From Lysobacteraceae bacterium CU05-9 (GTDB lineage: Bacteria > Pseudomonadota > Gammaproteobacteria > Xanthomonadales > Xanthomonadaceae), in contig SWJS01000003.1 of NCBI GenBank assembly GCA_007556525.1, forward strand, positions 125,595 to 189,594: a DNA stretch of 64,000 nucleotides, given 5' to 3'. This document shows, piece by piece, positions 1 to 8,007 of this stretch; the first letter of the stretch is position 1; every line of letters begins with the position of its first letter. The position numbers were made by a program, and so were the translations under genes. The notes below the pieces were generated by a model. The model was not told where the DNA came from. It ran no database searches and saw nothing but the letters and a program-made list of their open reading frames with translations.

Positions 1-1
1 G

Positions 2-136
2 AAGGCATCGGCAAGCCCATGGGAAGGCGCGCATGGTCTGGAATGGACGGTCCCATCGCCAGCTCCACACCACACGTTCGAAGTGCCACCAGTCATCAAG
101 CCAGGTGATTTGGCGCACGGCGACGTGACGCACTAA
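2..136 (+). CDS. ctaD: Cytochrome c oxidase subunit I, 3' end (partial)
   Basis: Only the last 44 codons are present, open at the left edge. The translated tail contains GLEWTVPSPAPHHTF, the conserved C-terminal signature of bacterial heme-copper oxidase subunit I of the aa3 type, and ends ten residues after PPVIKPGD. Subunit I carries the heme a and heme a3/CuB centre in the inner membrane. The following genes (ctaG, coxC, surf1, ctaA, ctaB) are oxidase subunit and assembly genes on the same strand, which supports the call. Catalytic residues lie outside the window. Confidence 0.9.
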   Translation, partial: KASASPWEGAHGLEWTVPSPAPHHTFEVPPVIKPGDLAHGDVTH

Positions 137-156
137 GATTTTATTGAGGCAAAAAG

Positions 157-294
157 ATGAACCGCCCTTCCAACAAACCCGCTGACAAGGACCCGCGCCG
201 TAACAGCGCGCGCCGCACAGCGATTACGGTGGTGTTGATTGTGGCGGCCATCTATGTCGGTTTCATGATCCTGGTTTGGTCCAGGCACCACTGA
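157..294 (+). CDS. Small single-span membrane protein of the cox cluster
   Basis: A 45-residue protein with a basic, Pro/Asn-rich N-terminus (about residues 1-21), one hydrophobic helix (about 22-42) and a short SRHH tail. A GAGG ribosome-binding site lies seven bases before the ATG. It sits between ctaD and ctaG, where Proteobacteria often carry a very short protein annotated as cytochrome oxidase small assembly protein. The role in oxidase assembly is inferred from position and topology. It is easily missed by gene callers because of its length. Predicted orientation is N-terminus in the cytoplasm because of the positive charges before the helix. Confidence 0.75.
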   Translation: MNRPSNKPADKDPRRNSARRTAITVVLIVAAIYVGFMILVWSRHH

Positions 295-320
295 TACTTC
301 GGAGTTAACAGCAGAACGTA

Positions 321-968
321 ATGAACGACCAGTCGCAACAACCAGAAACTCAGCGCAAGGAAGCCGAAAAGAAGACGGCAGGCCTTGGCAAGATGCTGAT
401 TGTCACGCTGATCGCGTTCGCCTTCACGTTCAGCCTGATTCCGATTTATCGCATTGCGTGTGAGAAATTGCTCGGCACCAAGCTTGAGCGCGAAGCAACG
501 ATCATCAAGGAATCCGACAGGCTCGCTGCGGCCAAGCCGGGTGAGAAGCGTTTTGTGACGGTCGAATTCGACGGCACGGTGAACTCGATGTTGCCGTGGC
601 AGTTCCACCCGAATCAAACGCGGATGGAAGTTGAAGTCGGCAAGCCGTATGAGACGACGTATTTTGCGAAGAATACGTGGCGCACGGCGGTCGTTGGCAG
701 TGCAACGCCATCGGTGGCTCCGGCGCGGGCGTCGGCGTTTTTTAACAAAACCGAATGTTTCTGCTTTACTGCTCAAACGCTGGAGGCGGGCGAGAAGAAG
801 GACATGCCAGTTCGATTCATCATCGATCCGGCATTGCCGAAGGACATCAAGACGATCACGTTGTCGTATACGTTCTTTAAGAACGATATCCTCACCGATG
901 AGCTGAAGGCACAGAGCCCTCACGCCACGTCGGGCAACGCGGCCGCGGCGGTCAAGACCGCTCCTTGA
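321..968 (+). CDS. ctaG: Cytochrome c oxidase assembly protein CtaG/Cox11
   Basis: A 215-residue membrane-anchored copper chaperone that delivers Cu(I) to the CuB site of oxidase subunit I. A single transmembrane helix lies at about residues 24-43, followed by the periplasmic domain. The copper-binding CFCF motif is intact (Cys146 and Cys148), preceded by FFNKTE, which is typical of the family. The stretch VRFIIDPALP and the YTFF segment near the end also match Cox11. The length is close to the family norm. The last 20 residues are Ala-rich and variable. It lies between the small membrane protein and coxC, consistent with co-transcription. Confidence 0.95.
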   Translation: MNDQSQQPETQRKEAEKKTAGLGKMLIVTLIAFAFTFSLIPIYRIACEKLLGTKLEREATIIKESDRLAAAKPGEKRFVTVEFDGTVNSMLPWQFHPNQTRMEVEVGKPYETTYFAKNTWRTAVVGSATPSVAPARASAFFNKTECFCFTAQTLEAGEKKDMPVRFIIDPALPKDIKTITLSYTFFKNDILTDELKAQSPHATSGNAAAAVKTAP

Positions 969-1036
969 TGTTTGCTGTAACGTATTTGTAGTTGTTTAAC
1001 CCTTTGTAATTCACATTATTTTTGGAAGAAGTTGCC

Positions 1037-1921
1037 ATGGCTCAACAGCATTCGCCAGACGCAGATCCTAATCGCTATTACGTCCCAGCCGGCAGTAAGT
1101 GGCCATTCCTGGGTTCGATCGCATTGTTCATTGCGATGGTTGGTTTTGGCTCGATGTTGGATGATTTCTCGTTCGGCAAGCCGATGTTCATCGGCGGTCT
1201 CTTTCTGATCGCGACCGTCCTGTTCTTCTGGTTCCGCGACGTCATCCGCGAGTCGGAGTCGGGCAAGTACAACAAGCGCGTGGACGTGTCGTTCCGCCTC
1301 GGCATGATGTGGTTCATCATGTCGGAAGTGTTCTTCTTCGGCGCGTTCTTCGCAGCTTTGTTCTACACGCGCCAATTCGCGTTGCCTTGGATGGGCGGCG
1401 AAGGTGGCAAGGCGATGACCAACGAAATCCTGTGGCAAGGTTTCTCGGGCGGTTGGCCGAGCTCCGGTCCAGGTAACGTCGGTGGTCAGTTCACGACGAT
1501 TCCAGCTTGGGGTCTGCCACTGCTCAACACGTTGATCCTGTTGACGTCGGGTGTCACGATCACGATTGCTCACCACGCCTTGCGCGCGAACAACCGTAAC
1601 CAGCTCAAGATCTTCTTGGGTCTGACGGTTCTGTTGGGCATGATCTTCTTGTTCTTCCAAGCGGAAGAATACATCCACGCCTACTCGGAATTGAACCTGA
1701 CGCTCGGCTCGGGCATCTACGGTTCGACGTTCTTCATGCTGACGGGCTTCCACGGTCTGCACGTTTTGCTCGGTACGATCATGTTGTTCGTGATCTGGTG
1801 CCGCGTCATGAAGGGTCACTTCACGCCAAAGAATCACTTCGGTTTCGAAGCGGTCGCGTGGTATTGGCACTTCGTCGACGTGGTGTGGTTGGGCTTGTTC
1901 CTGTTCGTCTACGTGCTGTAA
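1037..1921 (+). CDS. coxC: Cytochrome c oxidase subunit III
   Basis: A 294-residue polytopic membrane protein, the third core subunit of the aa3 oxidase. Recognisable features are the long helix containing MSEVFFFGAFFAALF, the EEYIHAYSELN stretch with the family Glu, the TGFHGLHVLLG helix, and the C-terminal FEAVAWYWHFVDVVWLGLF helix. Seven membrane helices are plausible. An upstream in-frame TTG would add five residues, but the ATG chosen here has GGAAG eight bases ahead. A strong hairpin-and-T-run terminator follows, so the ctaD to coxC unit probably ends here and surf1 to ctaB is expressed separately or by read-through. Confidence 0.96.
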   Translation: MAQQHSPDADPNRYYVPAGSKWPFLGSIALFIAMVGFGSMLDDFSFGKPMFIGGLFLIATVLFFWFRDVIRESESGKYNKRVDVSFRLGMMWFIMSEVFFFGAFFAALFYTRQFALPWMGGEGGKAMTNEILWQGFSGGWPSSGPGNVGGQFTTIPAWGLPLLNTLILLTSGVTITIAHHALRANNRNQLKIFLGLTVLLGMIFLFFQAEEYIHAYSELNLTLGSGIYGSTFFMLTGFHGLHVLLGTIMLFVIWCRVMKGHFTPKNHFGFEAVAWYWHFVDVVWLGLFLFVYVL

Positions 1922-1952
1922 GCGCTTCGCTTAAACCGTAAATCGAAAATCA

Positions 1953-1996
1953 AAAATCGCCGCGAGCTGGAAGGTTCGCGGCGATTTCTTTTTTTG
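1953..1996 (+). terminator. Rho-independent terminator after coxC
   Basis: A 12-bp perfect stem (AAATCGCCGCGA with TCGCGGCGATTT) around a ten-base loop is followed by CTTTTTTT. It lies 32 bases after the coxC stop codon and points in the coxC direction. Confidence 0.85.
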
Positions 1997-2001
1997 TGCG
2001 G

Positions 2002-2098
2002 TTTCAAAAGTTGAACTTGTGTCCACGCAGGCCCGCAGATCGAAATTGCGGGCGCGAAAAAAGATGAACTTCTGTCCATGGACACAAGTTCATCTTTT
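2002..2098. repeat. Dispersed palindromic repeat, copy A (three arms)
   Basis: Positions 2057-2096 form a palindrome of two 18-bp arms around CATG with one mismatched pair. The arm core is GATGAACTTcTGTCC. A further single arm with core GTTGAACTTGTGTCC lies at 2009-2024. The same core occurs in inverted pairs at 7473-7512, 8008-8054 and 27381-27419, always between genes. The arrangement resembles REP/BIME-type repeats. No repeat-associated transposase gene lies in the window. Confidence 0.8.
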
Positions 2099-2170
2099 GA
2101 AATGTCACTAAAAACCGCAGCGCCGCCGAGGCAGCCGCGTTTCAGGTTTCAGGATTGAAGTGCGGCGCGC

Positions 2171-2383
2171 TTAAGGTGCGCGACCGACGCCGTGGAAATC
2201 CAGGTAGCCGAGCTGGTGCGCGATGATGATGCAGAGGATCAGGCCGACGGAGAGAGCGACGCGGCGGGTGAGAGCGCGAGCCGTTTTGTCACTTTGGCCC
2301 TTGTCGTTCATCATGTGGTAGAGACTGGCACCGAGTTGCCAGAGAATCAGCAGAAATACTGCGACAATAAGGAAGGTTTTCAT
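2171..2383 (-). CDS. Twin-transmembrane DUF2909 family protein
   Basis: A 70-residue protein with two hydrophobic helices (about residues 2-20 and 43-62), separated by a polar loop containing MMNDKGQSDKTARALTRR. This matches the DUF2909 family, whose genes are often found between oxidase subunit III and SURF1 in Proteobacteria. The start at MKTFLIVAVF has GGAG eight bases upstream; a longer in-frame version reaching further into the surf1 leader has no comparable signal. It is transcribed away from surf1. Its function is unknown; a role with the oxidase is suggested only by conserved location. Confidence 0.85.
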   Translation of the reverse strand: MKTFLIVAVFLLILWQLGASLYHMMNDKGQSDKTARALTRRVALSVGLILCIIIAHQLGYLDFHGVGRAP

Positions 2384-2434
2384 CTGAGCTCCGGGGACCG
2401 TTGCAGTCCCGACTGAGCCACTATTATCGCAAAC

Positions 2435-3157
2435 ATGACAAAGAATCACACACGTTCCCTCATCATTTGGTGGCTGATTGCGCTATTGCTGGCGGGTGGG
2501 ATGGCGAGGTTGGGGTTTTGGCAGTATGGTCGCGCAGCGGAGAAGCGTGTGCAGCTGGCGCAGGTGGAGCAGGCGCTGAAGAATCCGGTGCCGCTGAGCT
2601 TGATGAATCCGACGTTTGAACCGTTCGAGAGAGTGGAGGGGAGCGGCACGTTTGAGAGGAAGCCGGTGATTTTGCTGGATAACCAACAGCGCGACGGGCG
2701 CGTGGGCGTGCATGCGTACGGCGTGTTCGTGCCGGATGAGTTGCCGCAGCAGCGATTGCTGGTCGATTTGGGCTGGTTGCCGATGGATGGGCAGCGCGAC
2801 TGGCCCGCGGTGGCGGTGCCGACGGGACACCTGAAATTAAGTGGTTTGCGCGTGAATCCGCCGAGCGCGGGGATTGCGATCGGTGACGCGAGCGGATACC
2901 TCGAAAAGCGCGGCGACGAATGGCTCGTCGTGAATCTCGACACGGCACGCATCGCGAAAGAGTTGGGTGCGCCGGTGTGGCCGCAGGTGCTGCGATTGGA
3001 TCCGAAATTGCCGATGGGGTATGAGCGGGATCTGGAGATTTTGTCGAATACTTTGACACCCGAGAAGCATCTCGGGTACGCGGTGCAGTGGTGGGGGCTC
3101 GCGGCGACGTTGCTGGTGATTGCGCTGGTGCTCACTTTGCGCCGAAAGAAGGCGTAA
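2435..3157 (+). CDS. SURF1 family oxidase assembly protein
   Basis: A 240-residue inner-membrane protein with the SURF1 layout: an N-terminal helix (about residues 9-27), a large periplasmic domain and a C-terminal helix (about 215-234). Family landmarks include LGFWQYGRAAEK after the first helix, LLDNQQRDGRVGVHAYGVF, LVDLGWLP, and HLGYAVQWWGLA before the last helix. SURF1 proteins help insert heme a into subunit I. The gene precedes a Sco-like gene and the heme A synthesis genes, which fits a heme and copper insertion block. Confidence 0.93.
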   Translation: MTKNHTRSLIIWWLIALLLAGGMARLGFWQYGRAAEKRVQLAQVEQALKNPVPLSLMNPTFEPFERVEGSGTFERKPVILLDNQQRDGRVGVHAYGVFVPDELPQQRLLVDLGWLPMDGQRDWPAVAVPTGHLKLSGLRVNPPSAGIAIGDASGYLEKRGDEWLVVNLDTARIAKELGAPVWPQVLRLDPKLPMGYERDLEILSNTLTPEKHLGYAVQWWGLAATLLVIALVLTLRRKKA

Positions 3158-3266
3158 AAAGCCGTATTTTTTCGACAAAAACACCCACACCCATTAAACT
3201 ATTCAGTTCCCCAAACGTCACGGTATGTCTGACATTCCGTGTGCCATCGAAGAATTGAAAGGTCCC

Positions 3267-3854
3267 ATGAACTCACCCGAACTTACGCCGGAACAGCTGC
3301 GCATCAGGCGCCGTAATCGCATTGGGTTGTTGGCGATTTTTGGGTTGTTCTTCGGTGTCATGTTCATCGCCGGTGCGTTGCGATTCGCCGGTTGGAAGCC
3401 ACCACAAACGAAGTCTTACGGCACGTTGATCGATCCACCAATCGATGCGCGTCAATTGACGCCGACCACGGTCGATGGCAAACCTTATGCGTGGAATCCG
3501 GACGAGCGCCGTTGGCGTTTGCTGGTCGTCAATGGCGACAAGTGCGAAGCAACTTGCGAAGCGTCGGCTGCGGACCTGGACAAAGTTTGGCAGTTGATGG
3601 GCGAGAAGAAAGATCGCGTTGATGTGTTGTGGATCGGTGCGACACCAACGCAGACGACGGTTCACAACTTGATCCCTCTGTCTGCCGACGCTGAAATCAA
3701 ATCAATGCTGCCTGCCGACGGTCGTGCACCGACGGAGAAGGGTATGCCGCTGTATTTTATCGATCCGAACGGCTTCATCATGATGCGCTTTGCACCGGGT
3801 GCTGATGTCATGGGAATCCGCGTTGATCTCGCGAAAGTTTTGAAGCTCGCTTAA
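3267..3854 (+). CDS. Membrane-anchored Sco-like protein with CxxxC motif
   Basis: A 195-residue protein with one membrane helix (about residues 19-40) and a periplasmic domain. The segment WRLLVVNGDKCEATC contains a CxxxC pair (Cys93, Cys97) located like the copper/thiol motif of Sco1/SenC proteins. GMPLYFIDPNGFIMMRF near the end resembles the thioredoxin-fold strand of that superfamily. Overall it is shorter and more divergent than Sco1, so a thioredoxin-like role in copper delivery or Cys reduction is inference. The start chosen has AAAGG five bases ahead; an in-frame ATG 42 bases upstream is possible. Its stop overlaps the ctaA start (TAATG). Confidence 0.75.
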   Translation: MNSPELTPEQLRIRRRNRIGLLAIFGLFFGVMFIAGALRFAGWKPPQTKSYGTLIDPPIDARQLTPTTVDGKPYAWNPDERRWRLLVVNGDKCEATCEASAADLDKVWQLMGEKKDRVDVLWIGATPTQTTVHNLIPLSADAEIKSMLPADGRAPTEKGMPLYFIDPNGFIMMRFAPGADVMGIRVDLAKVLKLA

Positions 3855-5023
3855 TGAACACTCCTCTGACTCCATTATTCAAAAAAGGCATCGCCCACCG
3901 CAATGTCACCCGTGTTGCCTGGTTGGCGACGGCACTCGCGTTCTGTGTGATCGTGTTCGGCGCGTTCGTGCGTTTGAGCGATGCCGGTTTGAGTTGCCCG
4001 GATTGGCCGACGTGTTATGGCAAGGCGGCGTGGCCGACCGCGGAAACTGCGCATAAGGTTGTCGATCATGCGGCGACTGCGATTCGTGCAGTGGATCCGA
4101 CGAAGGCATGGCGCGAACAATTGCACCGTCATCTCGCATCGATCCTTGGCTTGCTCGTGTTCGGCTTGGCGTTGGCAACGGCATACCGCCGTCCAAAAGG
4201 TTGGCAACAAATTGTCGGCGCAGCGGTCTTGACGGCAATCGCGATTCCCCTGCAAATGAAGGGGTTTTATGCGGCATCGACCTCGTTGGTTGTGGCGGCT
4301 GAGATCATTTTGTTGTTCGCTGCATTCCGTTGGGATAACTCCGACTTGTCGCGCGTGGGTGCGATTACGTTGGCGGTGATTATCTTCCAGGCGATCCTCG
4401 GCATGTGGACCGTGACGTGGTTGCTGAAGCCTGTGGTCGTGATGGCGCACTTGATCGGTGGCTTGACCACGTTCGCGCTGTTGACGTGGATGGCGTGGCG
4501 TTCGACAGACCGTCCGATTCACATGGTGCAATCGAACCGCATGCGCATGTGGGTCATCATCGGCATCGTGTTGCTCGGTGCGCAGATCGCGTTGGGTGGC
4601 TGGACGTCGGCGAACTACGCAGCGTTGGCTTGCGGCGTTGATTTCCCGAAGTGTGCCGGTCAATGGATGCCACCGCATAACTTCAGCGATGGCTTCGTTT
4701 TGTGGCGTGGCGTTGGTGTGGATTACGAAGGTGGCGTGCTGGATGCGGCGTCGCGCATTGCGATTCAACTGGCGCACCGTGCCGGTGCAGTCATTGCAGG
4801 CTTGTATGTTTTGATTCTCGGCATTGCGTTGATGCGTTCGCCGGGTTTGCGTGGTCGCGGTGCTTCGCTCGCGATCATGATCATCGTGCAAATCGCATTG
4901 GGCATCTCGAACGTTGTGATGGGTCTGCCGTTGTGGGTTGCGGTGTTGCATAACGCGGGTGCGGCGTTGCTGCTGTACATGCTGGTCTCGTTGCTGGCGC
5001 GCATACGTGAAGTGGAGTTGTAA
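3854..5023 (+). CDS. ctaA: Heme A synthase (COX15/CtaA)
   Basis: A 389-residue polytopic membrane protein that oxidises the C8 methyl of heme O to the formyl group of heme A. The N-terminal helix is followed by GAFVRLSDAGLSCPDWPTCYGK, the CtaA signature with its Cys pair. Other landmarks are EQLHRHLASILGL, a heme-ligand His region, GGWTSANYAALACGVDFPKC, and IQLAHRAGAVIAGLYV towards the C-terminus. Eight helices are plausible. It is coupled to the Sco-like gene by a one-base overlap and followed nine bases later by ctaB, making one heme A synthesis unit. Confidence 0.96.
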   Translation: MNTPLTPLFKKGIAHRNVTRVAWLATALAFCVIVFGAFVRLSDAGLSCPDWPTCYGKAAWPTAETAHKVVDHAATAIRAVDPTKAWREQLHRHLASILGLLVFGLALATAYRRPKGWQQIVGAAVLTAIAIPLQMKGFYAASTSLVVAAEIILLFAAFRWDNSDLSRVGAITLAVIIFQAILGMWTVTWLLKPVVVMAHLIGGLTTFALLTWMAWRSTDRPIHMVQSNRMRMWVIIGIVLLGAQIALGGWTSANYAALACGVDFPKCAGQWMPPHNFSDGFVLWRGVGVDYEGGVLDAASRIAIQLAHRAGAVIAGLYVLILGIALMRSPGLRGRGASLAIMIIVQIALGISNVVMGLPLWVAVLHNAGAALLLYMLVSLLARIREVEL

Positions 5024-5032
5024 GTTTTTGCC

Positions 5033-5932
5033 ATGAATTTCAAGGCTTATTGGTCGCTGACGAAACCGCGTGTGGTTGCACTGATTGTGTTTACCGCGCT
5101 GGTCGGTTCGTTGATGGCGATCGATGGGATGCCGACGGCGGAAGAATGGCGTCGGACGATTGTTGGTTTCATCGGGATCTTCCTGGCGGCGGCTTCGGCG
5201 GCTGCGATCAATCAGATCATGGATCAGCGGATCGATGCCAAAATGGCGCGCACCTCATGGCGTCCGTTGGTTGTCGGTGGTGTGTCGACACGTCAGGCGA
5301 TGACGTTTGCGGTTGTGTTGGCCGTGTTGTCGATGGTGATTTTGTACTTCTTCGTCAATCCGATGACGGCGTTGCTGACGTTCCTGTCGTTGATCGGATA
5401 TGCCGTGATTTATACGGTGTATTTGAAGCGTGCAACTCCACAAAACATCGTGATCGGTGGTCTCGCCGGTGCCGCTCCGCCGTTGCTCGGTTGGTCTGCG
5501 GTGACGGGTATGCAGAACGAATGGGACTGGGAGCATGCATTGCTTCTCGTGCTCATCATTTTCATTTGGACGCCGCCGCATTTCTGGGCGTTGGCCATTT
5601 TCCGTCGTGCTGATTACGCGAAGGCGATGGTGCCGATGTTGCCCGTGACTCACGGTGTGACTTATACGCGGTGGCAGATTTTGTTCTATACCGTGTTGCT
5701 GTTTGTGGTGACGTTGTTGCCATGGGTGTTCGGCATGAGCGGACTGATTTATTTGATCGGCGCCGTGGCGTTGGGCCTGGGCTTCGTCTATTACGCGTAC
5801 CGTTTGCTCAATCCGCCGGATGAGTTGTACTCGATGAAGGTGTTCGGATATTCGATCACGTACTTGATCGTGATGTTCGCATTGTTGCTCGTCGATCACT
5901 GGATCGTGTTGCCGAGATCACTTGGGGCATGA
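5033..5932 (+). CDS. ctaB: Heme O synthase (protoheme IX farnesyltransferase)
   Basis: A 299-residue member of the UbiA prenyltransferase superfamily. It adds a farnesyl group to heme b, giving heme O, the substrate of CtaA. The first Asp-rich motif [19 protein letters not shown] is intact and the second region [25 protein letters not shown] is clear, followed by [26 protein letters not shown]. Nine membrane helices are plausible. The stop codon overlaps the following DUF1275 start by four bases. Confidence 0.97.
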   Translation: MNFKAYWSLTKPRVVALIVFTALVGSLMAIDGMPTAEEWRRTIVGFIGIFLAAASAAAINQIMDQRIDAKMARTSWRPLVVGGVSTRQAMTFAVVLAVLSMVILYFFVNPMTALLTFLSLIGYAVIYTVYLKRATPQNIVIGGLAGAAPPLLGWSAVTGMQNEWDWEHALLLVLIIFIWTPPHFWALAIFRRADYAKAMVPMLPVTHGVTYTRWQILFYTVLLFVVTLLPWVFGMSGLIYLIGAVALGLGFVYYAYRLLNPPDELYSMKVFGYSITYLIVMFALLLVDHWIVLPRSLGA

Positions 5933-6475
5933 TCAATCGCGTGCCGCCTTGGTTGCTGGGCGGGGCGTTTTGGCTCGCTCTCTGTGCTGGCATCGTCAAC
6001 GTTGTTGGCTTGATGGGATTTCAGCATCAGGCGGTGACGCACTTAACGGGCAATACTTCGTTATTGGGTGAGGCTCTGGCTGCTGCGGACTTTCGGACGG
6101 CGCTGCATTTTTGGTTATTGATCGTGTCGTTTGTCGTCGGCGCGATGATCAGCGGCATGATTATCCAGGACTCGTCATTCAAGCTCGGGCGCCGTTATAG
6201 CGTGGCATTGGTGTTGGTGGCTGCGTTGTTATTCGCGGCGATTCCGTTGATGACGAAGCATATTCCGTTGGGTTGGTACGCGGCTGCGTGCGCATGCGGC
6301 CTCCAAAATGCCATGGTCTCCACCTACAGCGGCGCGACTGTCCGGACGGCGCATTTGACGGGGATGTTTACGGATCTCGGGATTTTCCTCGGGCATTATC
6401 TGCGTCGCGTTCCCGTTGATCCCCGCCGCGTTGGCGTACGTGGTGTTGCGCCGGATGGGCTCGACGATTATCTGA
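5929..6475 (+). pseudogene. DUF1275 (YoaK-like) membrane protein, internal deletion and frameshift
   Basis: The first about 157 codons encode a DUF1275 protein with four to five helices, including HLTGNTSLLGEAL and LQNAMVSTYSGATVRTAHLTG, both typical of the family. Straight after TDLGIFLGHY the frame runs into Arg/Asp-rich nonsense that overlaps the next gene. In the +1 frame the same DNA from about 6395 reads IICVAFPLIPAALAYVVLRR and then MGSTII, ending at TGA 6473-6475, which is a normal final helix for this family. The segment usually lying between these parts (roughly 30-40 residues with one helix) is missing, so a deletion not divisible by three joined the two ends. The gene overlaps the ctaB stop by four bases. 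Confidence 0.75.
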
Positions 6476-6791
6476 GTTGTTCGATGCGTTCGCGCATCTT
6501 ATTCACTTCGCAGTAGATCACGTTGAGGTCTTCGCCGATCTGCTTATGCGCCTCGGATGCTTCGGGATTGCAGTCCTTGCTCATCTGCTGTTCCCATGCG
6601 CGTTGTGCTTGGGTGTCCGTTTCGCTGCGTGGTTTGCTGCCCCAAGCTTTCTGCAATTCCAGTGAGACGTCGTTGTGTTCGAGCATTGCCTTGTTGACGT
6701 TTGCTTTTTGGCGGTTGATGGCCGGGTCGACGCCGCATGCGGTGGCGGTGATTGTTGCGGCTGCCATCGTGGCGAGTAGGATCATCTTCAT
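6468..6791 (-). CDS. Small exported LprI/DUF1311-like protein
   Basis: A 107-residue protein with an N-terminal signal peptide (basic start, hydrophobic to about residue 19). ATAC at residues 16-19 could be a weak lipobox. The mature part is helical and charged. The segment AQRAWEQQMSKDC followed by YCEVNKMRERIEQL resembles the AQRAW...C...R..L pattern of the DUF1311/LprI family, which includes lysozyme inhibitors. The similarity is recognised by eye and is modest. Its stop overlaps the real end of the DUF1275 remnant by only eight bases, which supports the shorter end of that pseudogene. Confidence 0.6.
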   Translation of the reverse strand: MKMILLATMAAATITATACGVDPAINRQKANVNKAMLEHNDVSLELQKAWGSKPRSETDTQAQRAWEQQMSKDCNPEASEAHKQIGEDLNVIYCEVNKMRERIEQLR

Positions 6792-6854
6792 GCTTGGATT
6801 GTAACAATGCTGGGTCTAGAGTGGGGTTTACTGTTCCTGATCTGGGTGTCGCTG

Positions 6855-7457
6855 ATGAGTCTCGAGTTTTATTCCAATCCGCAATCGCGTGGTCGCATCG
6901 TCCGTTGGATGTTGGAGGAAGTCGGTCATCCTTACGAAACACACGTCGTTGATTACGGTGCGATGAAGTCGGCGGAGTATTTGGCGATCAATCCGATGGG
7001 CAAGGTTCCGTCTGTCGTGCATGACGGTCACGTGGTGACGGAAGCGGCGGCGATCATTGCGTATCTCGCGGAGACGTTTCCTACTTCGGGTCTGCTGCCG
7101 TTGTCGGATGAAGAGCGGGCTCGGTACTATCGGTGGATGTTTTTTGCGGCGGGTCCTGTGGAGCAGGCGTTAACTGCGAAGGCGTTCGGCTTCTCGGCGC
7201 CGGATAAATCGGCATCGTTAGGTTATGGCTCTTATGAGCAGACGGTTTCGACGTTGGAGTCGGCGTTGTCGTCTTCGCCGTATGTGTGCGGTTCGCGGTT
7301 TACGGCGGCGGATGTTTACGTCGGCTCGCACGTCGCGTGGGGTTTGATGTTCAAAACTTTGGAGTCGCGCCCAGTGTTTGCCGATTATGTTGCGCGGTTG
7401 CAGGCGCGGGATGCGTATGTACGGGCGTCGGATTTGGACAATGCGTTGATAAGTTGA
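6855..7457 (+). CDS. Glutathione S-transferase family protein
   Basis: A 200-residue cytosolic GST. The N-terminal thioredoxin-like domain starts EFYSNPQSRGRIVRWMLEE and contains INPMGKVPSVVHDGHVVTEAAAII, with the cis-Pro and the glutathione gamma-Glu binding TEAAAI element. The all-helical C-terminal domain follows, with FTAADVYVGSHVAWGL as the N-capping box region. The start is placed at MSLEFYSN because GSTs begin right at the first beta strand. An in-frame ATG 48 bases upstream would add a hydrophobic stretch unusual for the family. The substrate is unknown. Confidence 0.88.
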   Translation: MSLEFYSNPQSRGRIVRWMLEEVGHPYETHVVDYGAMKSAEYLAINPMGKVPSVVHDGHVVTEAAAIIAYLAETFPTSGLLPLSDEERARYYRWMFFAAGPVEQALTAKAFGFSAPDKSASLGYGSYEQTVSTLESALSSSPYVCGSRFTAADVYVGSHVAWGLMFKTLESRPVFADYVARLQARDAYVRASDLDNALIS

Positions 7458-7472
7458 GTTAAGCGGTGTTTG

Positions 7473-7512
7473 AAAGGTTGAACTTGTGTCCGGTGACGCA
7501 TGTTCAACCTTT
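7473..7512. repeat. Dispersed palindromic repeat, copy B
   Basis: A 40-bp inverted repeat with arms AAAGGTTGAACTTGTGTC and GACGCATGTTCAACCTTT. It lies just after the GST stop and ten bases from the end of the OmpA-like gene. It has the same orientation and central asymmetry as copy C on the other side of that gene. Confidence 0.8.
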
Positions 7513-7521
7513 GGTGCGCGT

Positions 7522-7965
7522 TTAATTTGCGACCGGCAGCTCGATGCGATTATTAAAGCGGTTGCGGCACGCCGGCAACTCCTTTGGCGTATCTACAAAA
7601 AGACGAGTGTCACCATAACCCTTCACTTCAGTAATACGATCCATTGGTGCGCCGTTCTTGCGCAGGTAGCTGGCAGCTGCATCTGCCCGGCGTTGGGACA
7701 GAGCCAAGTGATCTTCACCCGGGCATGAATCGGTGTGTCCTTGAACTGCAATTTTAAGCTGGGGATATTTATTCAGGGCTCGGATTGCGTCGTCGAGTTT
7801 TTGCTTCGTGCCGTCGTTTAATGCCGCACTGCCGGGATCGAAGTATGCGCCGCAGCAGTCGATCGTCGTGGATTTCACAGGGGTCTGCGCACATGCGCTT
7901 AGCGTAAGAACGAACGCGGCAAAAATTACCCGAACCATTATTACGTCAAGTTTTTTCCAATGCAT
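7522..7965 (-). CDS. OmpA-family peptidoglycan-associated lipoprotein
   Basis: A 147-residue protein with a lipoprotein signal (lipobox LSAC) and then almost immediately an OmpA C-terminal-like domain. Key features are FDPGSAALN, VQGHTDSCPG, LSQRRADAAASYL, and ending NRIELPV. The conserved Asp and Arg that bind diaminopimelate in Pal/OmpA domains are in the GHTD and RNRFNNR regions. There is no beta-barrel. It probably tethers the outer membrane to peptidoglycan. A shorter start at MVRVIF (7938) is equally plausible. The gene is flanked by two palindromic repeats in the same orientation. Confidence 0.85.
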   Translation of the reverse strand: MHWKKLDVIMVRVIFAAFVLTLSACAQTPVKSTTIDCCGAYFDPGSAALNDGTKQKLDDAIRALNKYPQLKIAVQGHTDSCPGEDHLALSQRRADAAASYLRKNGAPMDRITEVKGYGDTRLFVDTPKELPACRNRFNNRIELPVAN

Positions 7966-8007
7966 CCAGTTTACAACGCTTCGATGAAAGTTTGGTCAAC
8001 TTAAGTT

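Noticed and set aside
3875-4951. 358-codon frame opposite ctaA
   Set aside because: ctaA is intact with its signature Cys pair and heme regions; the antisense frame is compositional.
6397-6516. The in-frame C-terminus of the DUF1275 reading frame as a genuine protein end
   Set aside because: It is Arg/Asp-rich, ends inside the next gene and replaces a membrane helix that is readable in the +1 frame.
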